Positions 26,717 to 36,167 of a stretch of DNA of 64,000 nucleotides are shown here, piece by piece. The notes under the pieces are model-generated. The model did no database searches and was not told the origin of the DNA. It saw only the letters and a program-made list of their open reading frames with translations. The stretch comes from an uncultured Allomuricauda sp. Its GTDB lineage: Bacteria; Bacteroidota; Bacteroidia; Flavobacteriales; Flavobacteriaceae. Both the position numbers and the translations under genes were made by a program. Within the stretch, counting starts at the first letter, position 1, and every line of letters starts with the position of its first letter. The stretch spans positions 930,001 to 994,000 of the forward strand of contig NZ_CANLYK010000002.1 in assembly GCF_947495325.1 (NCBI RefSeq), given 5' to 3'.

Positions 26717-27166
26717 ATGGACTATAACAGGATTGATCAACAGATATCAGGAAGAATGCGAAAATGGGGAATTCCTGCCGTTAGAGTCTCTTTTGCCATT
26801 ATCTTTTTCTGGTTCGGAATTCTAAAACCTTTTGGTCTTTCTGCCGCAACCGGTCTTTTAAAGTCCACAGTGGCTTGGTTGCCATTTGGAAGTCCAGATA
26901 CTTGGTTAATTGTTATTGGTTGGTGGGAAGTGGTAATAGGACTTACATTCCTATTTAAACGAACTACAAGAATTGCTATAGCACTCTTGTTCCTTCAAAT
27001 GGTTGGGACCTTTATGCCTTTGGTATTTTTACCAGAGGTAACATTTCAAAATGGAAATTATTTATTGCCCACACTAGAGGGGCAATACATTATAAAGAAT
27101 GTATTGGTTATCTCGGCGGCTCTTATTGTTGGAGGGACATTTTATAAATCTAAAAAACACGAATAA
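26717..27166 (+). CDS. DoxX-like/DUF417-like membrane protein
   Basis: Four hydrophobic segments; RVSFAIIFFWFGILKPFG, GWWEVVIGLTFLFKR; start taken as ATG 26717. Confidence 0.6.
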   Translation: MDYNRIDQQISGRMRKWGIPAVRVSFAIIFFWFGILKPFGLSAATGLLKSTVAWLPFGSPDTWLIVIGWWEVVIGLTFLFKRTTRIAIALLFLQMVGTFMPLVFLPEVTFQNGNYLLPTLEGQYIIKNVLVISAALIVGGTFYKSKKHE

Positions 27167-27193
27167 TGTGCTTGGTCACAAACAAAGATATCT

Positions 27194-27421
27194 TTAAACT
27201 AGTGGAGTACCCTTTAAACGCTTTTCTATCTTCTTTTTCTTTTCCGTTAGACGTTTCATTACGTCCATTAAGTTAGAATCTTGGGTTTCTTTATATATTT
27301 CGTTGATGGAAAGTATAAGCTGTTTAGCCTCTCTTGAAGCTGCAACACGGTCGCTGGTGGACATATGACTCAAAGTTCTGTTCTGAAACTCTTCTGCCTT
27401 TTCTAATAAGTCTTCAGTCAT
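27194..27421 (-). CDS. small hypothetical helical protein
   Basis: 75-aa ORF, charged coiled-coil-like; no family recognised. Confidence 0.6.
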   Translation of the reverse strand: MTEDLLEKAEEFQNRTLSHMSTSDRVAASREAKQLILSINEIYKETQDSNLMDVMKRLTEKKKKIEKRLKGTPLV

Positions 27422-27542
27422 TTTTATTTAAAATTAATCTAGATCGGCTAAATATAAGGGTTAGTTTGATATTTTATATCTATCTGGGTATTCTATTTTC
27501 ATATTTATGAAATTATTAAGATACCAAACTAAGCATGCTGTA

Positions 27543-27573
27543 CAAAAAAACCGGCAAATTTGCCGGTTTTTTT
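27543..27573. terminator. intrinsic (bidirectional) terminator downstream of tRNA-Phe
   Basis: AAAAAAACCGGCAAATTTGCCGGTTTTTTT palindrome with T-tracts. Confidence 0.8.
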
Positions 27574-27574
27574 G

Positions 27575-27647
<73 letters not shown>

Positions 27648-27724
27648 TTTGTTACCTTTTACAAAGGCGGGTGCAAATATAATTTCAAAAATAGGATATA
27701 CAAACAAAAACGTAAAAAAAGGTA

Positions 27725-27751
27725 TTGGTTTTTTATAATTCTCCATCTTTG
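27725..27751 (+). promoter_or_regulatory. candidate Bacteroidota promoter for coaX (TTG...CAtcTTTG)
   Basis: TTG at 27725-27727 and CATCTTTG at 27744-27751, near consensus TTG-n-TAnnTTTG; ATG only 4 nt downstream. Confidence 0.4.
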
Positions 27752-27755
27752 TAGT

Positions 27756-28484
27756 ATGAACTTGGTGGTCGATATTGGCAATACGCTTATTAAATACGCA
27801 GTTTTTGAAAATAGGAGTATTATTTATACCCAAACTTCGGAATCAGGACTTTTTTTATCAAAGGTCAAGGAGCTTTTTGAAGTTTATCCAAAAATTGAAT
27901 ACGCCCTTATTTCATCGGTTGGTGTTTTAGAAAGAAAAGAACAAGATATTATTTCACTTTTTTGTAAGGTGGATGTGCTTAGCAGTTCCTCCAAAGTCCC
28001 ATTTAAAAATAGTTACGCTAGTCCGCAAACATTGGGAATGGATCGTGTGGCTTTGGCAACAGCTGCATTTTATAACAACCCAAGAGGAAACACGCTTGTC
28101 ATTGATGTTGGAACCTGTATTACCTATGATATGGTCAATAATGCGGGGGAGTATATTGGAGGGGCAATTTCACCGGGTATTCCAATGCGCTATAAGGCAA
28201 TGCATAATCAAACGGCCAATTTACCACTCCTTGAGCCCAAGGACATTTTAGATGTTATTGGGAACTCAACACAGGCCTGCATGCATAGTGGGGTTATCAA
28301 CGGGGTTTGTCAAGAAGTAGATGGGATAATAAGCCAGTACCATGATCGCTTTCAAGATTTAACAGTTATTTTAACAGGCGGTGACTCCCATTTTTTTGCC
28401 AAACGACTAAAAAATACCATATTTGCCAATTCTAAATTTCTCTTGGAGGGGCTAAATTACTTGCTGGAATACAATAAACGCTAG
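27756..28484 (+). CDS. coaX: type III pantothenate kinase
   Basis: NLVVDIGNTLIKYAVFEN, GMDRVALATAAF, LVIDVGTCITYDMV, GGAISPGIPMRYKAMH, ILTGGDSHFF. Confidence 0.95.
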   Translation: MNLVVDIGNTLIKYAVFENRSIIYTQTSESGLFLSKVKELFEVYPKIEYALISSVGVLERKEQDIISLFCKVDVLSSSSKVPFKNSYASPQTLGMDRVALATAAFYNNPRGNTLVIDVGTCITYDMVNNAGEYIGGAISPGIPMRYKAMHNQTANLPLLEPKDILDVIGNSTQACMHSGVINGVCQEVDGIISQYHDRFQDLTVILTGGDSHFFAKRLKNTIFANSKFLLEGLNYLLEYNKR

Positions 28485-29753
28485 ATGGTTAAGAAATTTT
28501 TGATTGCTTTTTTTTGCGTAGCTGCACATGGTATTTTTGCGCAAAACGGTACCGTATCACCATATTCATATTTTGGTATAGGAGACTTTAGAGATAAGGG
28601 TACAGTGGATAACAGGATGATGGGAGGCATTAGTATGTATGGAGATAGCATCCATATTAATTTAAGCAATCCAGCGGCCTATTCAAAATTAAAATTGACG
28701 ACCTACACCGCAGGTATTTCCCATTCGGAGTTAACTCTAAAAGATTTTACCGAAACACAGAAGACATCGGTAACCAATTTGGAATACCTATCCATAGGCT
28801 TTCCAATCGCTAAAAACGCTGGGATTGGTTTTGGAATAATGCCTTTTTCTTCGGTTGGATACAATTTGACCGATGAACAGGTCCCTTCCAATGGTGATCC
28901 AACCATTACTAATGTATTTGCAGGGGAGGGAGGTTTAAATAGGGTCTATCTTTCTGCAGGTTTTGAGCCCATAAAAAACCTGAGCATTGGTGCCACGGTA
29001 AATTTTAATTTTGGAACTCTGGAATACCAAAGGATTCAAAGTGTTGAGGATGTGCAATTTGGTACGGTTGATAGACGTGAATCGCGAATAAGCGGATATG
29101 ACATCAATTACGCTTTAAATTATAATCCAATATTAAAAGATAAATATACCCTGTACACATCAGTTCTAATAAATACGCAAGGAAATCTAACCTCGACCAA
29201 TACTCAAAACATAGGGTCTTTTTCTTTGGTGAATGGACAGGATATTGAAGTCATAGAAGTTAATTTGGATGCGGTAAACCTAAAACGTACTGAGCTTAAA
29301 ATACCTACCACAACTACACTTGGATTAGGATTTGGAGAAAATAGAAAATGGTTTTTGGGAGGCGAATATAGCTTTCAGAAATTTAGCGATTTCCAAAATG
29401 ACTTTTTAGGACTGGATAATGTAACCTATGGAGATGCAACTAGCTTCGCATTTGGCGGGTATTTTATACCAGACTATAGCTCGCTTTCTGGATATTATAA
29501 AAGGATAACATATAGAGCAGGATTACGCTATGATGTGACAGGTCTTGAGGTAAACAATAAAGAAATAAACGACTTTGGCATAACTTTTGGATTTGGACTA
29601 CCGTTGGGCAACTCGTTCTCCAATCTAAATCTAGGGTTTGAGTTGGGAAGAAGAGGAACAACAGACCAAAATCTTATAGAAGAAAACTATTTTAATATAA
29701 ATATAGGTCTCTCATTAAATGATAGATGGTTTCAGAAAAGAAAAATAAATTAA
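28485..29753 (+). CDS. outer-membrane beta-barrel protein (FadL-like, uncharacterised)
   Basis: Signal peptide, YSYFGIGDFRDKG, repetitive beta-barrel strands; follows coaX. Confidence 0.7.
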   Translation: MVKKFLIAFFCVAAHGIFAQNGTVSPYSYFGIGDFRDKGTVDNRMMGGISMYGDSIHINLSNPAAYSKLKLTTYTAGISHSELTLKDFTETQKTSVTNLEYLSIGFPIAKNAGIGFGIMPFSSVGYNLTDEQVPSNGDPTITNVFAGEGGLNRVYLSAGFEPIKNLSIGATVNFNFGTLEYQRIQSVEDVQFGTVDRRESRISGYDINYALNYNPILKDKYTLYTSVLINTQGNLTSTNTQNIGSFSLVNGQDIEVIEVNLDAVNLKRTELKIPTTTTLGLGFGENRKWFLGGEYSFQKFSDFQNDFLGLDNVTYGDATSFAFGGYFIPDYSSLSGYYKRITYRAGLRYDVTGLEVNNKEINDFGITFGFGLPLGNSFSNLNLGFELGRRGTTDQNLIEENYFNINIGLSLNDRWFQKRKIN

Positions 29754-29853
29754 TAGATTTTTTTAAGAATCAATAAATAACCACCGATATCTGTACCATT
29801 AAGATGATTTTTTTCATTAAAATTTGTACATTAACCACTTTAAAATTAGTAAG

Positions 29854-31224
29854 ATGAAGACGAAATGCTACTTAACGATGATAGCGATTATTATGTCGAT
29901 GGGATTAAGTATGGCTCAAGCACAAAACCCAGAGTGCATGACCAATCTTTCCATTTACGCAGAACACGCCAAAGTTAGAAATTATGATGCGGCTTATGAG
30001 CCATGGAAAATGGTTTATGAAAGTTGTCCGGACATTAACAAGGCCAATTTTTCATATGGAGAAAAAATTCTATCACACAAAATTAAAAATTCTTCTGGCG
30101 CAGATAAAGATGGATACATACAAGACTTAATGTCTTTGTTTGATAACAGTTTGAAATATTTTCCAGCAAAATTTAGTATGGCGGGAGTTGCCATTGATAA
30201 AGCCCTTTTGCTATATGACAATAAAATGGCGTCGGATGAAGAATTATACGGTATGTTGGATGCTGCCTTTAAAGGTGACAAGAAAAACTTTAAGAATCCA
30301 AAGGCACTTTATTTGTATTTCTCCGCGCTGGTAGATTTACACGGAGCGGGTAAAAAAGAATTGCAAGAGGTATTCGACGTTTATGATGACGTTACGGAAA
30401 AAATAGAGGATGAGAATAAAAAGTTGACCGCCATCATAACAAAGTTGTTGCCAAAAGAAGAAGCGGGGACACTTACATCCAAAGAAAAGAAACAACTCAG
30501 TGCAGCTACAACAAATTCAAAATCTTATGGTAAGGTAGCCACGAGTGTTGATGCCAAACTAGGTGCACTGGCAGAGTGTGATAACTTGATTCCTTTATAT
30601 GAGAAAAGCTACGAGTCTAAAAAAGGTGATGTAAATTGGGTAAAGCGTGCAGTGGGAAGAATGTTCTCTAAAGAATGTACGGACGATCCAATGTTCAGAA
30701 AGTTGTTTGAAGCACAATTGGCTTTAGATCCTTCTGCGGATGCCTATCTTTATGGAGGAACCCTTAAGCAAAAATCTGGGGATAGCAAAGGTGCTATCGC
30801 TGACTTTAACAAGGCAGTTGAACTGGAAACGGATAACTTTAGAAAATCAAATATCCTATATAAGATTGCTACAACTGTAAGAAGAAGCAGCAAATCACAG
30901 GCAAGAAGCTATGCCTTAAAGGCAATAGACGCCAATTCGGCAAACGGAAAAGCATATTTATTGATTGCCAATTTGTATGCAAGTAGTGCAAATCAGTGTG
31001 GAAGTACGGCATTTGAGAAGAGAGCCATTTACTGGAAAGCTGCAGATATGGCGAGAAAAGCAGGTAGGGTTGATCCATCTTTAAGTGGAAGAGCAAGCAA
31101 ATCAGCAGCTAGTTATGCTGCCAAGGCGCCTACCAAAGAGATGATATTTAGTGCCGCTATGGCAGGAAAAACCGTTACCTTCAGTTGTTGGGTTGGTGGT
31201 AGCGTTAAGGTGCCCAATCTCTAG
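29854..31224 (+). CDS. TPR-repeat exported protein; start set to ATG 29854
   Basis: Signal peptide MKTKCYLTMIAIIMSMGLSMAQA; DAYLYGGTLKQKSGDSKGAIADFNKAVEL TPR-like. Confidence 0.7.
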   Translation: MKTKCYLTMIAIIMSMGLSMAQAQNPECMTNLSIYAEHAKVRNYDAAYEPWKMVYESCPDINKANFSYGEKILSHKIKNSSGADKDGYIQDLMSLFDNSLKYFPAKFSMAGVAIDKALLLYDNKMASDEELYGMLDAAFKGDKKNFKNPKALYLYFSALVDLHGAGKKELQEVFDVYDDVTEKIEDENKKLTAIITKLLPKEEAGTLTSKEKKQLSAATTNSKSYGKVATSVDAKLGALAECDNLIPLYEKSYESKKGDVNWVKRAVGRMFSKECTDDPMFRKLFEAQLALDPSADAYLYGGTLKQKSGDSKGAIADFNKAVELETDNFRKSNILYKIATTVRRSSKSQARSYALKAIDANSANGKAYLLIANLYASSANQCGSTAFEKRAIYWKAADMARKAGRVDPSLSGRASKSAASYAAKAPTKEMIFSAAMAGKTVTFSCWVGGSVKVPNL

Positions 31225-31225
31225 T

Positions 31226-31828
31226 GTGAAACAGAATATAAAAAATAATTTAAAGTGTGTTGCCACGGTTTTTACCGTGGCAATCCTTTTTATATCCTGT
31301 AAGGATAACTATGAGCGGGTAGGTGAAGAAGCGGTAAAACCTGTTTTTCCACAAGGGGTAGCCCAGAATTTTGTTCTGACCTACACGGAGACCATAGAGG
31401 AGATGAGTACAGAAGATTCATCCAATACCAAAGTGATTGCCATACTGACCAGCCCAATTACAGAGGATTTTGACAATCAAAATTTTAAGTATCGCACGTT
31501 TCCCAAAGGACTTAAAGTGGATTTTTTTGATGAGAAAAACCAGAAGAGTGTTATAGTTGCAGATTATGGAATCGTATATTCCCAGACAAACTTAATTGAC
31601 CTTCAGGGAAATGTGGTTATAGAGAGTCATGATGGCAAAAAGCTGGAAACCCCGCAATTGTTTTACGATAGATCAAACAATTGGATATTTACCGAGGAAG
31701 TTTTTACGTATACAAATCCGGAAGATGGCACTGTAATGGATGGCGAGGGAATGGATTTTAATAGAGATTTCAGTCTTTTTAAAGCGCACAAAACCTTTGG
31801 TCTAATGACCATAAAAGAAACAGAATAG
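31226..31828 (+). CDS. lptC: LPS export periplasmic protein LptC; GTG start at 31226 proposed
   Basis: Lipobox ILFISCKD; KVDFFDEKNQKSVIVADYGIVYSQTNLIDLQGNVVIESHDGKKLETPQLFYDRSNNWIFTEE. Confidence 0.82.
   Translation: MKQNIKNNLKCVATVFTVAILFISCKDNYERVGEEAVKPVFPQGVAQNFVLTYTETIEEMSTEDSSNTKVIAILTSPITEDFDNQNFKYRTFPKGLKVDFFDEKNQKSVIVADYGIVYSQTNLIDLQGNVVIESHDGKKLETPQLFYDRSNNWIFTEEVFTYTNPEDGTVMDGEGMDFNRDFSLFKAHKTFGLMTIKETE
31260..31283 (+). terminator. terminator/attenuator-like hairpin inside lptC signal-peptide codons
   Basis: TTGCCACGGT-tttt-ACCGTGGCAA, perfect 10-bp stem, followed by TCCTTTTTATAT. Confidence 0.55.
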
Positions 31829-31829
31829 T

Positions 31830-32033
31830 ATGATCAAGTTTTTAAGATATACAGAGTATTTGTATCTGGCCGTTGCCATAATCTCCATATATAAAATTGC
31901 GGTTTTATGGAGTGTTGACCCAAAGGAAACCTATATCTTTATTTTCTTTGCAGTGGTCTCAGTAGGTATGTTCCTCTTTAGAAGGAGGTATCGTAAACGT
32001 TTTGAAGAACGTAAAAAAGATAATCAACAGTAA
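31830..32033 (+). CDS. small two-TM membrane protein
   Basis: 67 aa, tightly packed between lptC and the CorC/HlyC gene. Confidence 0.7.
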   Translation: MIKFLRYTEYLYLAVAIISIYKIAVLWSVDPKETYIFIFFAVVSVGMFLFRRRYRKRFEERKKDNQQ

Positions 32034-32035
32034 AA

Positions 32036-33325
32036 TTGGACACTTCGTTAATCATTATTATCCTTTCCTTGCTGTTCTCAGCTTTTTTCTCAGGAATGGA
32101 AATCGCTTTTGTTTCTGCAAATAGAATTCACATTGAAATAGAAAAGAAACAAGAGGGCTTTTTTGCTAAGGTCCTTACATGGCTTACAGAAAAACCATCC
32201 AAGTTTATTGCGACCATGCTCATTGGAAACAATATTGCATTAGTCATTTATGGGTTTTTCATGGGAGATGTGCTAATGGATTGGTTCCAGAACCTAGTTC
32301 CCACATCTTCAGAATTTTTAAATTCATTGCTTACCGATTTCAGCCTCCTTTCCCAAACAATTATTTCAACCTTAATAATCCTGATGACAGCGGAGTTTTT
32401 GCCCAAAGTGCTGTTCCAGATATATTCCAATACACTTTTAAAGGTTTTTGCCATTCCCGCTTACTTTTTTTACATCCTGTTCTCCTTTATTTCATGGTTC
32501 GTGATCAAAGTATCAGATTTTATACTGCGTGTTTTTTTTAAGACCGAAGGGGATGAAGTACAATTGGCGTTTACAAAATTGGAGCTTGGCGACTATATTA
32601 CGGAGCAAATGGAAACAGTAGAAGAAGAAGATGAGGTAGATTCAGAAATTCAAATATTCCAGAATGCATTGGAATTTTCCGCTCAAAAGGCACGAGAGGT
32701 AATGGTTCCCAGAACGGAGATTATGGCCGTAGAAATTGATGAGACCCCTAAAAACCTTACCAAATTATTTACGGAAACAGGCTATTCCAAAATATTGGTT
32801 TATAAGGAAAGCGTTGATGAGATTATTGGTTATGTGCATTCCTATGAACTCTTCAAAAAGCCGAAAACCATTAAAAGTATTTTATTACCGGTTGAATTTG
32901 TTCCGGAGACAATGCTCATTCAAGACATTCTGAATGTTTTGACCAAAAAAAGAAAGAGCATGGCAGTGGTTTTGGACGAGTACGGTGGTACTTCTGGGAT
33001 TATGACCGTAGAGGATATTATTGAAGAGTTATTTGGAGAAATAGAAGACGAGCACGATTCCACTGATTTGGTTGAAGAACAATTAAGTGAAAATGTATAC
33101 AAGTTTTCTGCCCGTTTAGAAGTGGACTATATCAATGAAAACTATAAATTGGAACTTCCAGAAAGCGATGAATATGAAACTTTGGGAGGATTGATCATGA
33201 ATGATATTGGGGAAATCCCCGAGCAGGACACAGAAATAAAAATAGATAATTTCTTATTTCAGATTTTAGAAGTATCCAACACAAAAATAGATTTGGTCAG
33301 CGTGCACGTTCTAGCTGAAGATTAA
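32036..33325 (+). CDS. hemolysin family protein (CNNM + CBS + CorC_HlyC)
   Basis: FSGMEIAFVSANRI, REVMVPRTEIMAVE, VLDEYGGTSGIMTVEDIIEELFGEIEDEHD; TTG start. Confidence 0.9.
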   Translation: MDTSLIIIILSLLFSAFFSGMEIAFVSANRIHIEIEKKQEGFFAKVLTWLTEKPSKFIATMLIGNNIALVIYGFFMGDVLMDWFQNLVPTSSEFLNSLLTDFSLLSQTIISTLIILMTAEFLPKVLFQIYSNTLLKVFAIPAYFFYILFSFISWFVIKVSDFILRVFFKTEGDEVQLAFTKLELGDYITEQMETVEEEDEVDSEIQIFQNALEFSAQKAREVMVPRTEIMAVEIDETPKNLTKLFTETGYSKILVYKESVDEIIGYVHSYELFKKPKTIKSILLPVEFVPETMLIQDILNVLTKKRKSMAVVLDEYGGTSGIMTVEDIIEELFGEIEDEHDSTDLVEEQLSENVYKFSARLEVDYINENYKLELPESDEYETLGGLIMNDIGEIPEQDTEIKIDNFLFQILEVSNTKIDLVSVHVLAED

Positions 33326-33409
33326 CAATTTCCACAATGTTTTGGGCTTTCTTAATTGAAAAGAAAATGGTATTTTCGCCCACTGAAATTAAAGTAAACC
33401 AGCACTAAA

Positions 33410-35539
33410 ATGGCAATATTAGAGAATATTAGAAAACGAACAACCGTACTGATTTTGATTATTGGTTTGGCATTGTTCGCATTTGTAATATCAGGAGTGT
33501 TTAGCAGCAATGATTTTGCAGGCACAAAAGTAAGCTCCTCTGTGGCAGAAGTAAATGGAGAAAATATTTCCATTGATGACTTTAGAAAAGAGGTAGAAAA
33601 TGCATCCAGAAGATTTGGCTCAAGTCTTTCTTCAACCCAATTGGTAAACCGTGTTTACGATCAAGAAGTGAGAAAATCCATTTTGGGACAACAGTTTCAA
33701 GATTTGGGTATTGATGTGGAAAGTGATCAAATAATAGAATTTGTAAAAACTTCGGGGTACGCGCAAATTCCAGATTTTCAAGATGAAAACGGAATTTTTA
33801 ATCCAGAAGTCTTCAAAAGTGCCATTGCTGATTGGAAGGTAAATGATCCTCTGCGATACGATGCTTGGTTGCAAGATGAACAATCCATTATACAAGCTGC
33901 CAAAGAACGTTTGTACTTTAATTTGATTAAAGGTGGAGTTGGCGCTACGCTTTCCGAAGGGGAATTTGATTATAAAATGGCCAACGAAAAAGTGGATATA
34001 CAGTATGTGAGAGTTCCTTATGCTTCAATAGCGGATAGTAGTATTCAGGTTTCCAAAAAAGAGATTCAAACGTATATCGATGATCACAAAGATGATTTTC
34101 AGCAAGAAGAAGCCCGTGATATCCGATTTGTTTATTTTGAAGAAAAGGCTTCTGCGGATGATGAGAAATCAGTAAAAGATGCAATTACTGCACTTCTTAA
34201 TGATACGGTTGAATATTCAGAAGAAAGAGATGCTACCGATACTATTGCCGGTTTCAGTACTACCACTGATATGGCCGCTTTTCTTGATAGAAATTCAGAT
34301 ACCAAGTTTGATACCATCTATAAGGCCAAAAAGGATTTGCCAGCTGTTGCGGCAGATACTTTAATGACACTAAAAATCGGTGAAACTTATGGACCTTATC
34401 GTGATGGCGATTTCTTTAAAATTTCTAGAATAATGGATGTAAAACCTGAAGGCTCGGTTAAATCAAGTCATATTCTTTATGCTTACGCAGGTTCCGAAAG
34501 AGCTAACCCTGATATCACAAGAACAAAGGAAGAAGCAGAGGAAGAAGCAAAAAAGATGTTGGTTGAGGCCAAAAAGGCGGATGCTAATTTTGCTAACCTT
34601 GCAAGGGAAAATTCCGACGATCCCACTGCAACTCAACGCTCAGGTGATATCGGATATTTCCAGGAGTCCAACCTAGGTTTGGCCGAAGCATATAGAAATT
34701 ACTTATTTTCGCACGATTTAGGAGAAATTGGCCTAGTAGAAACCCCTTTTGGTTTCCATATCATAAAGGTTGACGATAAACAAGACATTCTTCAAATAGC
34801 GACCCTATCCAGAGAGATTGAACCATCAGAGGAAACCATCAATACATTGTTTACCGATGCAACCAAGTTTGAGATGGCCACTATAGATGGAGAAGCTGAA
34901 TCTTTTTCAGATATCGCTAAGGAAAGTAGTTATTCGGTAAGACCCGTAAACAAAATAAAAGAGATGGATGAGAATCTTCCAGGTCTTTCAGCCCAAAGAA
35001 GTATAGTTCAGTGGGCATTTAATGATGATACCAAGGTAGGGGAGATTAAACGTTTTAGTATAAACAATGGATATGCCGTTGTACAATTGACTAAAAAACA
35101 TGAAGAAGGTCTAATGTCTCCCGAAGATGCTTCTGCAACCGCATTGCCTAAAATCAGAAAAGAACGTAAAGCAGAACAAATCATCGCTGCCAATCAGGGA
35201 AAGGCCATGGATGTTCTTGCAAAAGATAACAATGTAACAACTTCCAATGCCACTGCAGTTACAATGAAATCACCCACTATTCCAGGTGCTGGTAGAGAAC
35301 CATTGGTGATAGGTACTGCTTTTGGTTTAGCGCAAGATGCTACATCTAAACTTATTAAGGGTGAAACAGGAGTATTTTTAGTGAAGGTGACGAAGAAAGA
35401 AGAGGCACCTACTTTAGAAAACTTTAGCACGTATGCCAATACCTTAAAAACCAATGCATCCAATCGCGTAAATAGTGCAGTGTACAATGCGCTAAAAGAA
35501 GGAGCGGAGATTGAAGATAAACGAGCAATCTTTTATTAG
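33410..35539 (+). CDS. peptidylprolyl isomerase (SurA_N/PpiD type)
   Basis: N-terminal TM, SSSVAEVNGENISIDDFRKEVE, SHILYAYAG...DDPTATQRSGDIGYFQESN...PFGFHIIKV. Confidence 0.9.
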   Translation: MAILENIRKRTTVLILIIGLALFAFVISGVFSSNDFAGTKVSSSVAEVNGENISIDDFRKEVENASRRFGSSLSSTQLVNRVYDQEVRKSILGQQFQDLGIDVESDQIIEFVKTSGYAQIPDFQDENGIFNPEVFKSAIADWKVNDPLRYDAWLQDEQSIIQAAKERLYFNLIKGGVGATLSEGEFDYKMANEKVDIQYVRVPYASIADSSIQVSKKEIQTYIDDHKDDFQQEEARDIRFVYFEEKASADDEKSVKDAITALLNDTVEYSEERDATDTIAGFSTTTDMAAFLDRNSDTKFDTIYKAKKDLPAVAADTLMTLKIGETYGPYRDGDFFKISRIMDVKPEGSVKSSHILYAYAGSERANPDITRTKEEAEEEAKKMLVEAKKADANFANLARENSDDPTATQRSGDIGYFQESNLGLAEAYRNYLFSHDLGEIGLVETPFGFHIIKVDDKQDILQIATLSREIEPSEETINTLFTDATKFEMATIDGEAESFSDIAKESSYSVRPVNKIKEMDENLPGLSAQRSIVQWAFNDDTKVGEIKRFSINNGYAVVQLTKKHEEGLMSPEDASATALPKIRKERKAEQIIAANQGKAMDVLAKDNNVTTSNATAVTMKSPTIPGAGREPLVIGTAFGLAQDATSKLIKGETGVFLVKVTKKEEAPTLENFSTYANTLKTNASNRVNSAVYNALKEGAEIEDKRAIFY

Positions 35540-35561
35540 GAAGAAAATATAATTTGATTTT

Positions 35562-35588
35562 AAAAGCCTCCAACTTGGAGGCTTTTTT
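35562..35588. terminator. intrinsic terminator between convergent genes
   Basis: AAAAGCCTCCAACTTGGAGGCTTTTTT. Confidence 0.85.
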
Positions 35589-35591
35589 AGT

Positions 35592-36167
35592 TTATTTCTG
35601 CTGTTTGGCTTTTACAATCTCTCTTATGGACTGCCCATCAATCAAAACATCCTTAAGTACAGCATCACCATTTTTTATATTGACCAAAGCATAGGTAACA
35701 CTGGTAGTATCCAACTGGGATTCAGTATACGTTAATTCCGCATCATGCGCTTTGGATTCCTCCATATAGAATCGGTCAAAAGGATAATCAATTATTAATT
35801 CTGTAGTGGTATAAGAAGTAATATAGCCAACTTCAGCTTTTACAAAACCCTCTTTTTCACTCAATTTTTCTTTTGAAACTGATTTGATTTTCGCAAAGCC
35901 ATCATCGTCTTCGGTTAGGGAAATAAAAATATCATCACCTCGTACCCAATCATGTTCTTTTGGAATTTCTATTGTATTTTCATCATAACGTAGCGTAATA
36001 TACTTCCCTCTAAATGGGTCATTGGGGTCTACAGGTGCAGTTTTGAATTTGTATTCTTTCCCACTGGCCAATACATCTTCTTTATCCAATATCATTTTAG
36101 CAGGGACTGATAGTTGCATTAAGCACACAAGAACAAATACGGGTAGCACAAATTTTTTAATGTTCAT
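35592..36167 (-). CDS. GDYXXLXY domain-containing protein
   Basis: DPNDPFRGKYITLRYDENTIEIP; start set to MNIKKFVLP; adjacent to DUF2157. Confidence 0.82.
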   Translation of the reverse strand: MNIKKFVLPVFVLVCLMQLSVPAKMILDKEDVLASGKEYKFKTAPVDPNDPFRGKYITLRYDENTIEIPKEHDWVRGDDIFISLTEDDDGFAKIKSVSKEKLSEKEGFVKAEVGYITSYTTTELIIDYPFDRFYMEESKAHDAELTYTESQLDTTSVTYALVNIKNGDAVLKDVLIDGQSIREIVKAKQQK

